Assembly (NCBI GenBank): GCA_964343505.1
Contig: CAYFJU010000063.1
Span: forward strand, 1 to 19,471
Origin: TCS55 sp964343505
GTDB lineage: Bacteria; Fidelibacterota; Marinisomatia; Marinisomatales; TCS55
DNA length: 19,471 bases
Direction: 5' to 3'
The notes under the pieces are model-generated. The model did not search any database. It had not been told where the DNA came from and saw nothing but the letters and a program-made list of their open reading frames with translations. Positions within the stretch are counted from its first letter, which is position 1, and the number at the start of each line of letters is the position of its first letter. A program made the position numbers and the translations under genes. Shown piece by piece: positions 1 through 7,163 of the stretch.

Positions 1-179
1 GCCACCACTTTTTATTGCCAAATGTGTCAGATTAAATCGTAGCTAATACAATTAAATCAATCTTAAATCTCATGAGTTTCCCTTTTTCAACTAACTTTGA
101 AACATGCTCACGTAATTATGTAAATGGATAACATTACGTTTCACATATTTACGTTTTATTGTCAATAGCATTCCATATA

Positions 180-1118
180 TTAGTCTAAACTGATTCCTTT
201 ATAGTTTTTGATAATTGGCGTTTTACTGAGCATGACGGTGGCAACATCCAAGCGAACGTCCCTATCATCATCCTGTTCCGATAAATAATATTGTATGGCT
301 GATTCCAGCTTCAGAAGTTTAGATTGATCCACTTTTAATGCGGGCCCTCCCATTTGATCTTTCGTCGCTGTTTTGACTTCAACAAAAATCCATTGGCCAT
401 TTTTTTCAGCAACAATATCCAACTCACCATAATGACTGCAAGTGCAGTTCATTTCAACAATCTGATAGCCATTATTCAAATATTGGAGTGCGACCAGTTG
501 TTCTCCCAATTCACCGACTCTTCTGGCGGTTTTCAACCACCGCATCTTGGGTAAATTCGCTTTAACCGGTTCAAAAGATTTACGATGGATTGGCGTTGCT
601 TTAAATTCTTTCAATGCCGCCATGTGCTCTTTCGTGCCATAGCCTTTATGCTTTGCGAATCCAAACTCCGGAAATATGGGGTCCACGCTTTTCATTATTC
701 TATCCCGAGTCACTTTAGCTATAATGGAAGCAGCGCTAATTGATTCGACATTATTATCGCCATCGATAATGCCTTCATTTTTAATCACTTGATCCGGAAG
801 AGCATATCCGTCAATCAGGGCCTTATCTGGTTTTTGACTCAGGCCCCCTAAAGCTTTACGCATGGCTTTATACGTGCCTTGCAGGATGTTAATTTTGTCA
901 ATTGTTTTATGGGAGACAATTCCGATTCCTACGTCTGAAACCGCCTTGATTTCATCAAATAGTTTCTCCCGTTTTTTGGGTGTAAGTTTTTTGGAGTCTG
1001 CCAACCCCTCAATATTATGATCTTCAGGTAAAATGACGGCTGCTGCCACAACCGGGCCGGCTAAGGGGCCCCGTCCTGCTTCATCAACACCGGCGATTAT
1101 TTCCAATTTACTTCCCAT
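180..1118 (-). CDS. rnhB: Ribonuclease HII fused to a YraN/UPF0102 nuclease-like domain
   Basis: A 312-residue protein with two domains. Residues 1 to about 195 are RNase HII, which cuts the RNA strand of RNA/DNA hybrids and single ribonucleotides in DNA. Visible motifs are VDEAGRG with D12 and E13, LIDG with D103, and D121 just before the SAASIIAKVTRD motif, so all four expected acidic residues are present. Residues about 200-312 are a YraN (UPF0102) domain with GELGEQ, GELDIV (D234) and FVEVK (E247, K249), the D-ExK pattern of restriction-endonuclease-fold proteins. In many bacteria rnhB and yraN are separate adjacent genes; here they form one reading frame with no stop between them. RNase HII alone is usually about 200 residues. 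The ATG start lies inside the end of comEC (22-nt overlap), so the two are probably co-transcribed and translationally coupled. The YraN function is poorly established in the family. Confidence 0.95.
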   Translation of the reverse strand: MGSKLEIIAGVDEAGRGPLAGPVVAAAVILPEDHNIEGLADSKKLTPKKREKLFDEIKAVSDVGIGIVSHKTIDKINILQGTYKAMRKALGGLSQKPDKALIDGYALPDQVIKNEGIIDGDNNVESISAASIIAKVTRDRIMKSVDPIFPEFGFAKHKGYGTKEHMAALKEFKATPIHRKSFEPVKANLPKMRWLKTARRVGELGEQLVALQYLNNGYQIVEMNCTCSHYGELDIVAEKNGQWIFVEVKTATKDQMGGPALKVDQSKLLKLESAIQYYLSEQDDDRDVRLDVATVMLSKTPIIKNYKGISLD

Positions 1119-3430
1119 ATTTCAGATCCGTTTGACCGCAGCCACAAAGCGCCGGATTGATCTGTACGGTGGATTTTTTCTGCATACTGACTAATTCTTT
1201 CTAAAACATCATTTGATGGGTGTCGAAATTTGTTCTTATAACCCACTGAGACAACTGCTATTTCTGGATTCACCCATTGAATAAACATTTCCGACGAACT
1301 CGTTTTTGAACCATGATGTCCCACTTTGAGTATATCGGACTTTAGCGCAGCTTCAAATTGAACCAACTCATGCTCCCCTTCTAATTCCATATCCCCGGTA
1401 AAAAGGAATGACGTTTTTCCAAAAACCAATTTCATGACAATACTCGCATTATTGGTGACACTGTTTCTTTTTATAAAATTTGAGTCCGGGGTAAAAAATT
1501 CTAAATACAGGTTTTGATCTAAATGTCGAACTTCACCCGGAATCGGTTGGCAGTAAAATGCACTGGCCGCACTTAATTTTGATTTGATTTCTTGATACAC
1601 CCATGAATCGTAATCGAGGTAGGAATCAAATACGGTATCTACAGGAAAAGAATCGGCCACCGTTATTAATCCGCCGATATGGTCGCTGTGGGGATGAGTC
1701 ATAACCAGCCAATCAATTCTGTCTACGCCCATATAGTTCATGACCGGGTTAACCACTAGTGATCCGTAATCACGGTTTCCAAATTTTTGACCCCCATCAA
1801 TTAACATTGTTTTTTTATTGGGGAGTCGAACGAGAATCGCATCCCCCTGCCCCACATCTAAATAAATGACATCCAAGCACTTGTTTGAAGTACCTGTTTC
1901 CCATACCAGGAGTGCGGTCAAAGTTAAACCTGGAAAAAGTGAATATTTTTTGAATTTCGGGATAAAATACAGAAAAACGCCACACAGCGAAATAACATAG
2001 ATTAAGATCCCGAAAAGGCCAAATTGATGAACCTCGATAAAGGCGAATGGCACTTTCGAAAAATAATTTGCTATCCAAGATATGAATTGGGTAATGAACC
2101 AGGCGCTCTGGCCGATTAATTCGCCTAAAATGGGAATCCATCCGAAGAAAAGAATACAAAACCCAATCGCGACTAAAATGCCAATGATCGGTACGATAAC
2201 CACATTGGCTGCGAGGGAAATGATGGGAATTCGATTAAAGTAATATGCCGTAATCGGTAATGTTCCGATTTGAGCAGACAATGAGACTAAAAATAATCCA
2301 TAAAGAAACTGGATTGGTTTTGATTTTACAGCACCGACGTTTAACTGCTCAGGGAGAATATTCTGGATCAATGTGTAAAATGTGACGATCGACAAAACGG
2401 CCGTATAACTAAAAATAAAACCAAGATCTAAAATATATAAGGGGTCAAAAACCAAAATGAGAAATGCGGAAAAGAATATCGTATTCCATAAGTTCCCCCG
2501 GCGATTAACGATCGGGGTCAAAATATATATTCCTGCCATCAGGCTGGCGCGAATCACGCTCGGTTTTCCCCCGGTAAGAAAACAAAAAAAGCATAATCCA
2601 ATGACAATGAGCAGACGGTCCCATCCCCATGGGAGGCGGAATAATTTGGCAATGACCATTAAAATAATCAGCACATACCCCACATGCAGTCCCGAGACGG
2701 CCAAAACATGAATAACGCCTGTATCGGCAAAGTTTTCCCGAATTTCCGGGTCGACGGATGTTTTATCCCCAAGGATCAAAGCTGATAATAGTCCATATTC
2801 GCTTCCCACCTTTTCAAAAAATAAATTTTTTATCCATGCCTGCGTCCGTTGGACCAAATTGACATAGAATGCATTGATTTCGACTCTTGCATCTTCATCC
2901 GCATAACATCTTCCATAAATACCTTTTCTGCCGTAGAAAGATTTAAAGTCGAATTCACCGGGATTTCGCGGTCCCTGAATCGCGTAAAACTGACCACTTG
3001 TGGAAATATCCATGCCCCTTTCAATACCGGTTGGTGATTCAGTAAACAATAAAATTGAGGGAAATAGTATTTCGAGTGTATCTAACTCGATGTGAGGGTT
3101 GGCCAACAGAATACGTTGTCCCTTTTCACGATCAACAATTTCTTGCACTGTACCGGAAACAGAAACATTGGAATCATTCAGGGCTTTGGCTGCTTTGAAA
3201 TTTTTATCGATCCCTGATTTGCGAATTTCAGTTTGTGAATATCCGAAGAGAAATAAAACCAGGAATCCGATATAATAAAGGTGTCGCCATCGAAGGAGCA
3301 TAAAGGTCAGCGAACCAACTATCAATAAGGTGACGACCCAACCCGGAAGCCAACTGGCAAAAATACCCAGTAGGAAGGCACATAATATTCCAGCAAATGG
3401 AAAAGATTTTATTTTTGTTTTAAAGGACAT
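1097..3430 (-). CDS. comEC: ComEC/Rec2-type DNA uptake channel protein
   Basis: A multi-pass membrane protein of the ComEC/Rec2 family, which moves single-stranded DNA across the inner membrane in natural transformation. I prefer the ATG at 3430 (777 residues, starting MSFKTKIK). An in-frame TTG at 3466 would give 789 residues, and neither has a convincing ribosome-binding site. In the 789-residue numbering, hydrophobic helices fill about 22-80, followed by a soluble OB-like stretch (about 95-195), the Competence domain with its VLAVSGLHVG motif near 254-263, many transmembrane segments to about 525, and a C-terminal metallo-beta-lactamase-like domain. That last domain has LDVGQGDA at 536-543, THPHSDHIGG at 590-599, GDME near 691 and VGHHGS at 715-720, so the metal site looks intact. 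Length and domain order are those of a full-length ComEC. It is transcribed divergently from the regulator at 3538 and leads into rnhB-yraN. Confidence 0.95.
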   Translation of the reverse strand: MSFKTKIKSFPFAGILCAFLLGIFASWLPGWVVTLLIVGSLTFMLLRWRHLYYIGFLVLFLFGYSQTEIRKSGIDKNFKAAKALNDSNVSVSGTVQEIVDREKGQRILLANPHIELDTLEILFPSILLFTESPTGIERGMDISTSGQFYAIQGPRNPGEFDFKSFYGRKGIYGRCYADEDARVEINAFYVNLVQRTQAWIKNLFFEKVGSEYGLLSALILGDKTSVDPEIRENFADTGVIHVLAVSGLHVGYVLIILMVIAKLFRLPWGWDRLLIVIGLCFFCFLTGGKPSVIRASLMAGIYILTPIVNRRGNLWNTIFFSAFLILVFDPLYILDLGFIFSYTAVLSIVTFYTLIQNILPEQLNVGAVKSKPIQFLYGLFLVSLSAQIGTLPITAYYFNRIPIISLAANVVIVPIIGILVAIGFCILFFGWIPILGELIGQSAWFITQFISWIANYFSKVPFAFIEVHQFGLFGILIYVISLCGVFLYFIPKFKKYSLFPGLTLTALLVWETGTSNKCLDVIYLDVGQGDAILVRLPNKKTMLIDGGQKFGNRDYGSLVVNPVMNYMGVDRIDWLVMTHPHSDHIGGLITVADSFPVDTVFDSYLDYDSWVYQEIKSKLSAASAFYCQPIPGEVRHLDQNLYLEFFTPDSNFIKRNSVTNNASIVMKLVFGKTSFLFTGDMELEGEHELVQFEAALKSDILKVGHHGSKTSSSEMFIQWVNPEIAVVSVGYKNKFRHPSNDVLERISQYAEKIHRTDQSGALWLRSNGSEIWEVNWK

Positions 3431-3537
3431 GCGTCTAAATCTAATTGAAATTTTTTGTATGACCAATTAATTAAGCATTTCAGGAATTGTTTATTACCTG
3501 CACATTTTCTAAGCTTGCGGGGTTAAATGAGGAATAA

Positions 3538-4131
3538 ATGACCTTCGATCAACTATTAGACTACATGTATGAGAACCACCGGATTCGCCGGCAAAAGGAT
3601 GTCGCCCAATATTTTGGTGTAACGACGCAGGCGATTTCCAATTGGAAACGTACCAATACAATCCCGGCAAAATATGCCATCAAATTACGAGTTCAACAAC
3701 CCGTTAACAATGTTGAACTCCTGGAGTCCCTGACGAATGCGTTGATATCTTTAAATGATAGTATTAAAGATATAACAGCCTTGCAGGGTATCAGCAACCT
3801 TGGGGCCCATTGGTTCGCCGATGGCAAATTCGGCATTGTTGATAAAAAACCATTTATCAGATTGGTCCACCTCAAAGGGGAGTGGAAAGAATTAATTGGT
3901 TATACCAATGAAGAAATCCTTGGAATGGATAATATTCTTCATACGTTCCAGGATATGAGTGAAGAGGAATATTTAACCCGTCTTCAGCCAACCGGTTTGA
4001 CGGAGGCCACTTATACAGGCTATTGGGACTATAAACATAAAAATGGCTATAAGTTTAAAGTTAAAGGTAAATCCTGGGTGGATTTTGTCAATCAAACATT
4101 TAAATCGGCAATCACGCTGGCTGACGAATAA
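3538..4131 (+). CDS. Helix-turn-helix regulator with a PAS-like C-terminal domain
   Basis: A 197-residue protein without a recognised gene name. Residues about 5-50 form a CI-repressor-like helix-turn-helix: QKDVAQYFGVTTQAISNWKR at 19-38 shows the helix, turn and recognition helix. The middle (57-85) is probably helical and may dimerise. Residues about 105-190 look PAS-like: EWKELIGYTNEEILG at 115-129 matches the usual PAS core opening, and the GYWDYKHKNGYKFKVKGKSW segment at 161-180 matches the closing beta strands. I infer a soluble transcription factor that senses a ligand or redox state through the PAS fold. The ATG has a good GAGGA ribosome-binding site 6-8 nt upstream. It sits between divergent comEC and the downstream symporter gene, so it could control either; the target is not visible in the sequence. 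Confidence 0.8.
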   Translation: MTFDQLLDYMYENHRIRRQKDVAQYFGVTTQAISNWKRTNTIPAKYAIKLRVQQPVNNVELLESLTNALISLNDSIKDITALQGISNLGAHWFADGKFGIVDKKPFIRLVHLKGEWKELIGYTNEEILGMDNILHTFQDMSEEEYLTRLQPTGLTEATYTGYWDYKHKNGYKFKVKGKSWVDFVNQTFKSAITLADE

Positions 4132-4152
4132 CATTCTTTCATAATAAAATAA

Positions 4153-4172
4153 ACGGTTTGTGGATAAACCGT
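4153..4172 (+). terminator. Possible weak terminator after the HTH-PAS gene
   Basis: A perfect 7-bp stem, ACGGTTT (4153-4159) with AAACCGT (4166-4172), closes a 6-nt loop 21 nt after the regulator stop. The following bases (CATCGTTCT) are a poor U-tract, so it may only partly terminate, or may just be an RNA stem between two co-transcribed genes. Confidence 0.35.
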
Positions 4173-4219
4173 CATCGTTCTAAACTCCGCCCCTTCTATT
4201 TCAAAACATTGGAGACTTC

Positions 4220-5797
4220 ATGAACAGGAAAAAAGCCGGGTTAATTACCTTCGGTATTATTATTTTAATAATGTATGCATTCGGGCTGCGCACCTTTGAA
4301 GCAGTTTGGACATTTCCCAGTCAGTCCCCTGTTCCGTTGATGGTTCTGGTTCTTGTGGGGACTGGGATTTATGCGACCCTCCAACTGGGATTCCCGCAAA
4401 TTCGTTATTTACGCCATGGGATTAATGTGACTCGTGGGATTTACGACAACCCTGAAGACGAGGGTGATTTAAACCATTTTAGAGCGCTCACGACGGCTCT
4501 CTCTGCCACCGTTGGGATCGGCAATATTGCCGGTGTTGCTACAGCGATCTTTTATGGTGGTCCCGGTGCACTATTTTGGATGTGGGTGACTGCCTTTTTC
4601 GGCACAACCCTGAAATATGCAGAATGTACGCTGTCTCTGAAATACCGTGAGATGGACGCATTAGGAAAAACAGCCGGCGGCCCCATGTACACGATTGATA
4701 ATGGTTTAGGCAAAAAATGGCGATGGATGGCTGTTGCATTTGCTGCTTTTGCGGTGATTTGCTCCTTCGCCACAGGGAATGCCATTCAGTCCTTTACGGT
4801 ATCTGACCAGATCTATTCGGAAGTGGCAAATGTGGTTGGGCAAACTCATTTTCTTACCACACACCACGAAATCTGGTCCGGTTTTGAAGTTTCCATCCTT
4901 CAGTTCATCAACGGTATCGCCATGGCTGGTATTGTCGCCATGGTCATTATTGGCGGGATCAACAGGATCGGAAATGTGACCGGCTTCCTTGCACCCATTA
5001 TGGCAATGGTTTATGTAATCGCAGCATCTCTTATTATTATTGCGAATATAGATATGATCGCGGAGAGTTTTTCGCTGATTATTTCCATGGCATTCAATCC
5101 ACCTGCGGCTGTTGCCGGTACAGGTGGTGGAATCCTGCTGACCATGTTATGGGGCATCAAACGTGGGTTGTATTCCAATGAGGCCGGCCAGGGATCTGCC
5201 GCCATTGCTCACTCAACTGCCAAAACAAAATATCCAGTTCGGGAAGGCGCCGTTGCCATGCTAGGCCCGTTCATTGATACACTGATCATTTGCACCATGA
5301 CAGGATTGGTCATCATATCAACCGGTGCCTGGAAACACACAGAATTCTTTGTGAATATCACAGCCTCTTCTCTTGAAGAAGCCAAAATGGCCTTAGATGC
5401 TGGGATTTTCCAGGGACGTGAACTCTTTAACAGTAGTTTGCTCACTTCTTTCGCATTTAAAGAAGGATTGAGTTTCCTCTTTGGGTTCGGTGATAAGATC
5501 GTTACCATATCGGTCTTGCTCTTTGCTGTTTCTACCGCCATCAGTTGGTCTTTTTATGGAAACCGGTCGGCCGTGTATCTCTTTGGAGAAAAAGCAATCA
5601 TGCCCTATCTCTGGGTTTATGTGCTGTTTGTATTTATTGGCGGAATTGCCGAGCTGGAAGCCATCTGGGCCTTTGGCGATGCAGCCTTAGGAATTATGAC
5701 ATTCCCTAACCTCATTTCGATTATACTGCTGACCACAGCTTTAAAAGGCATGACAAAAGAGTATTTCGCCCAAAAGCATGTCCCCTATCAAAAATGA
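4220..5797 (+). CDS. Sodium:alanine symporter family (AGCS) amino-acid carrier
   Basis: A 525-residue polytopic membrane protein of the AGCS family, which imports small neutral amino acids (alanine, glycine or serine) with sodium. Family signatures are clear: TALSATVGIGNIAGVATAI at 92-110, GGPGALFWMW at 113-122, and SNEAGQGSAAIAHS at 319-332, followed by the GPFIDTLIICTMTG helix at 349-362. Hydrophobic segments run through the whole length. The protein is slightly longer than many AGCS members (about 450-500), mainly through a central loop near 205-225 and another near 380-410. The ATG follows a GGAG ribosome-binding site at 4211-4214. It is downstream of the HTH-PAS regulator on the same strand, 88 nt apart. 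The exact substrate cannot be read from sequence. Confidence 0.94.
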   Translation: MNRKKAGLITFGIIILIMYAFGLRTFEAVWTFPSQSPVPLMVLVLVGTGIYATLQLGFPQIRYLRHGINVTRGIYDNPEDEGDLNHFRALTTALSATVGIGNIAGVATAIFYGGPGALFWMWVTAFFGTTLKYAECTLSLKYREMDALGKTAGGPMYTIDNGLGKKWRWMAVAFAAFAVICSFATGNAIQSFTVSDQIYSEVANVVGQTHFLTTHHEIWSGFEVSILQFINGIAMAGIVAMVIIGGINRIGNVTGFLAPIMAMVYVIAASLIIIANIDMIAESFSLIISMAFNPPAAVAGTGGGILLTMLWGIKRGLYSNEAGQGSAAIAHSTAKTKYPVREGAVAMLGPFIDTLIICTMTGLVIISTGAWKHTEFFVNITASSLEEAKMALDAGIFQGRELFNSSLLTSFAFKEGLSFLFGFGDKIVTISVLLFAVSTAISWSFYGNRSAVYLFGEKAIMPYLWVYVLFVFIGGIAELEAIWAFGDAALGIMTFPNLISIILLTTALKGMTKEYFAQKHVPYQK

Positions 5798-5887
5798 TAA
5801 TTTTTTAAATGTTGCCGTGGAGGCCGCGATATCATCATGGATGTTCCAGTTTTGGCTAAAGCCCAGGTTGATGCTAACTTGAGAACT

Positions 5888-5940
5888 CCCCGACTTGCCT
5901 GCCCGACCCGCGCTGTGTATGGCAGTCGGGAAAGTCGGGG
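5888..5940. repeat. Left compound hairpin, CCCCGACTT...AAGTCGGGG
   Basis: Perfect 9-nt arms CCCCGACTT (5888-5896) and AAGTCGGGG (5932-5940) enclose a 35-nt interior that itself folds, with CCCGAC near 5903 facing GTCGGG at 5925-5930. The right-hand counterpart at 6894-6913 has the same outer arms with one mismatch but only GA between them. The left copy therefore looks like a nested or duplicated version of the same hairpin. Confidence 0.75.
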
Positions 5941-6060
5941 TAAGTGAGTGTGACTGAAGGCAAAGTTGGAGTAATTGAGTATAGCAGACGGGAAAATTGG
6001 GCGAAGTGAGTACTTTAAAAAAGTACCCTCCCTTCCTGTCCGCCGCCTGACAGCAGAAGT

Positions 6061-6416
6061 GATAACGCTGGCAGGTAGGTTCGCAGGCGAAAAATACGGG
6101 ATAATTAATAGAACCAAGGTTGTCGATAAGAAAATATTTGCGCTACCCCTTATGACAGGAATTGGAAGAATAATACTTGTACTACCCTTTTGGTTGGTCA
6201 ATTCTCTGCGATACTTTGAGACAGCAAAAACAAAAGTAACGAAAATAATTGGTCTTCCTTTTAAACTAGAGATCGAAAAAATAATTACCCTACTTTTTAA
6301 AATAGGAATTGAAAGATCAATTTTCACCCCGCCTATTAAGATTAAATTTGTAAGAATAATTACCCTACCCTTCAGGGTAGGGATTAGGAACCAAAACCCA
6401 ATCCGGGCTTTAGCCC
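6061..6416 (+). repeat. Degenerate tandem array of ~36-bp hairpin units upstream of the transposase
   Basis: Units opening with an ATAATT-like box recur at about 6101, 6133, 6170, 6211, 6245, 6281, 6317 and 6356, at spacings of 32, 37, 41, 34, 36, 36 and 39. A typical unit is the ATAATT box, a pyrimidine arm such as ACCCTACC, a short loop, the purine arm, then ATTGAAAGA-like bases. The last unit (6356 onward) carries the perfect arms CCCTACCC and GGGTAGGG with loop TTCA; earlier units keep weaker versions. The units at 6281 and 6356 share ATAATTACCCTAC. The early units are the least certain. The unit at 6317 closely matches the unit at 6978 in the right module (TATTAAG and AAGA shared, 3-nt gap), so unit order is conserved between the two modules. 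Confidence 0.6.
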
Positions 6417-6431
6417 AAAGAAAGGTATAAA

Positions 6432-6857
6432 TTGGCGTTTATTAAAATCTGGATTCATTTTGTTTGGACAACAAAAAAGAGACAGCCCTTATTGATAAAG
6501 AATGTAAAAAAAGTGATGATTGAACACATCAAGGAAAACGCAGTTAAAAAGGACATTTATATTGATTCAATTGATGGTGGAAAAGAACATTTACATATAT
6601 TGATTTCCCTGGGTGCCAACCAATCTGTATCTGAGGTGGCACAACTTTTAATAGGAGAATCATCTTTTTGGATTAACTCGGAAAAATTGATAAGACGAAA
6701 ATTTGGATGGCAAGATAAATATTTTGCTGTTTCTGTGAGTGAGTCAGTTTTACCCAAGGTAAGAAAGTATATTCGTAATCAGGAAGAACATCACAGGAGA
6801 ATTCCTTTCTCGGAAGAGTATGATGAATTTATGAGGGAATATGGTTTTCATGAATAA
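6432..6857 (+). CDS. tnpA: IS200/IS605-type Y1 (HUH) single-strand transposase
   Basis: A 141-residue Y1 transposase, the usual full length for IS200 TnpA. It opens with the family-typical IKIWIHFVWTTKKR. The HUH metal-binding pair is H53 and H55 in KEHLHIL, and the catalytic tyrosine is Y113 in RKYIRNQEEHH. Such enzymes cut and rejoin single-stranded DNA next to hairpins through a covalent phosphotyrosine. The predicted start is TTG at 6432, with AAAGG at 6421-6425 as ribosome-binding site. No in-frame upstream ATG is evident. All expected catalytic residues are present, so the gene looks functional. No TnpB/IscB partner is in the window. It could also be classed with the REP-associated transposases, since its surroundings are repeat hairpins; I cannot settle that without a family tree. 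Confidence 0.9.
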   Translation: MAFIKIWIHFVWTTKKRQPLLIKNVKKVMIEHIKENAVKKDIYIDSIDGGKEHLHILISLGANQSVSEVAQLLIGESSFWINSEKLIRRKFGWQDKYFAVSVSESVLPKVRKYIRNQEEHHRRIPFSEEYDEFMREYGFHE

Positions 6858-6858
6858 T

Positions 6859-7074
6859 TGGGCTAAAGCCCAGTTTAATGTAGACCTTAGAAACCTCGAC
6901 TTGAAAGTCGGGGTAAGTAAGTGTTTTGGTAGGAACCCATTCACATTAAATAACTGGTAAAAACAACTGGAACTAAAATAATTGCTTCACCTATTAAGTT
7001 ATGATTTGAAAGAATACTTACCCTACCCTTCAAGGTAGGGATTAAAGAATCACATAATAATGGGCTTCAGCCCA
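6859..7074 (+). repeat. Hairpin module downstream of the transposase
   Basis: This 306-nt gene-free gap (6858-7163) holds the right module. TGGGCTAAAGCCCA (6859-6872) starts 2 nt after the transposase stop. The CCTCGACTT/AAGTCGGGG hairpin follows at 6894-6913. Two 36-nt units begin at 6978 and 7014, the second with a CCCTACC/GGTAGGG hairpin at 7021-7040. TGGGCTTCAGCCCA at 7061-7074 closes the module. Compared with the left module the array is shorter, but the order of elements is the same. Confidence 0.65.
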
Positions 7075-7135
7075 AGAGAGAAGCAGTAGTGAAAAGATGA
7101 TAAAAATAGAAGTTAAAGGAAAAGAAATAATCATA

Positions 7136-7163
7136 GCCTCGTTAAAACGGGGCCTTTTTATTT
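7136..7163 (+). terminator. Intrinsic terminator abutting the inositol monophosphatase start
   Basis: Stem GCCTCG (7136-7141) with CGGGGC (7148-7153), one G-U pair, loop TTAAAA, then CTTTTTATTT. The T-tract ends directly at the ATG at 7164. It probably terminates transcripts leaving the transposase island. Its position also means any transcript for the next gene must either read through it or start within about 30 nt. Confidence 0.75.

Larger units (their letters stand above)
5850..7080 (+). mobile_element. IS200-type element or REP-like island: Y1 transposase between two hairpin modules
   Basis: A single Y1 transposase gene (6432-6857) lies between two modules of the same layout. Left module: GGCTAAAGCC palindrome at 5854-5863, CCCCGACTT/AAGTCGGGG hairpin at 5888-5940, degenerate ~36-bp units, CCCTACCC/GGGTAGGG hairpin starting near 6363, then GGGCTTTAGCCC at 6405-6416. 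Right module: TGGGCTAAAGCCCA at 6859-6872, CCTCGACTT/AAGTCGGGG at 6894-6913, two clear units at 6978 and 7014, CCCTACCC/GGTAGGG near 7021-7040, then TGGGCTTCAGCCCA at 7061-7074. IS200/IS605 elements use subterminal hairpins as transposase recognition sites, so hairpins are expected. Two full modules and a multi-unit array are more than a minimal IS200 needs. The outer limits are my estimate from the first and last palindromes. Confidence 0.65.

Noticed and set aside
110..139. Inverted repeat ACGTAAT...ATTACGT as rnhB terminator
   Set aside because: The stem is AT-rich with a 16-nt loop and no U-tract after it on the minus strand, so I do not call it a terminator.
1815..2159. 114-codon minus-strand frame inside comEC
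   Set aside because: It lies within the intact comEC frame on the same strand in another phase and has no plausible product.
3467..3537. Promoter pair for the divergent comEC/regulator gap
   Set aside because: Only weak matches such as TTGTTT and TAAGCT at acceptable spacing; promoter consensus for this organism is unknown, so no call.
5788..6327. 179-codon minus-strand frame over the hairpin array
   Set aside because: It overlaps the end of the symporter gene, has no recognisable domain, and follows hairpin repeats in composition. I treat it as an open frame by chance.
6101..6416. CRISPR array (36-bp periodicity)
   Set aside because: The repeats are contiguous and degenerate with no unique spacers, and no cas gene is present. 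The units are imperfect hairpins beside a Y1 transposase.
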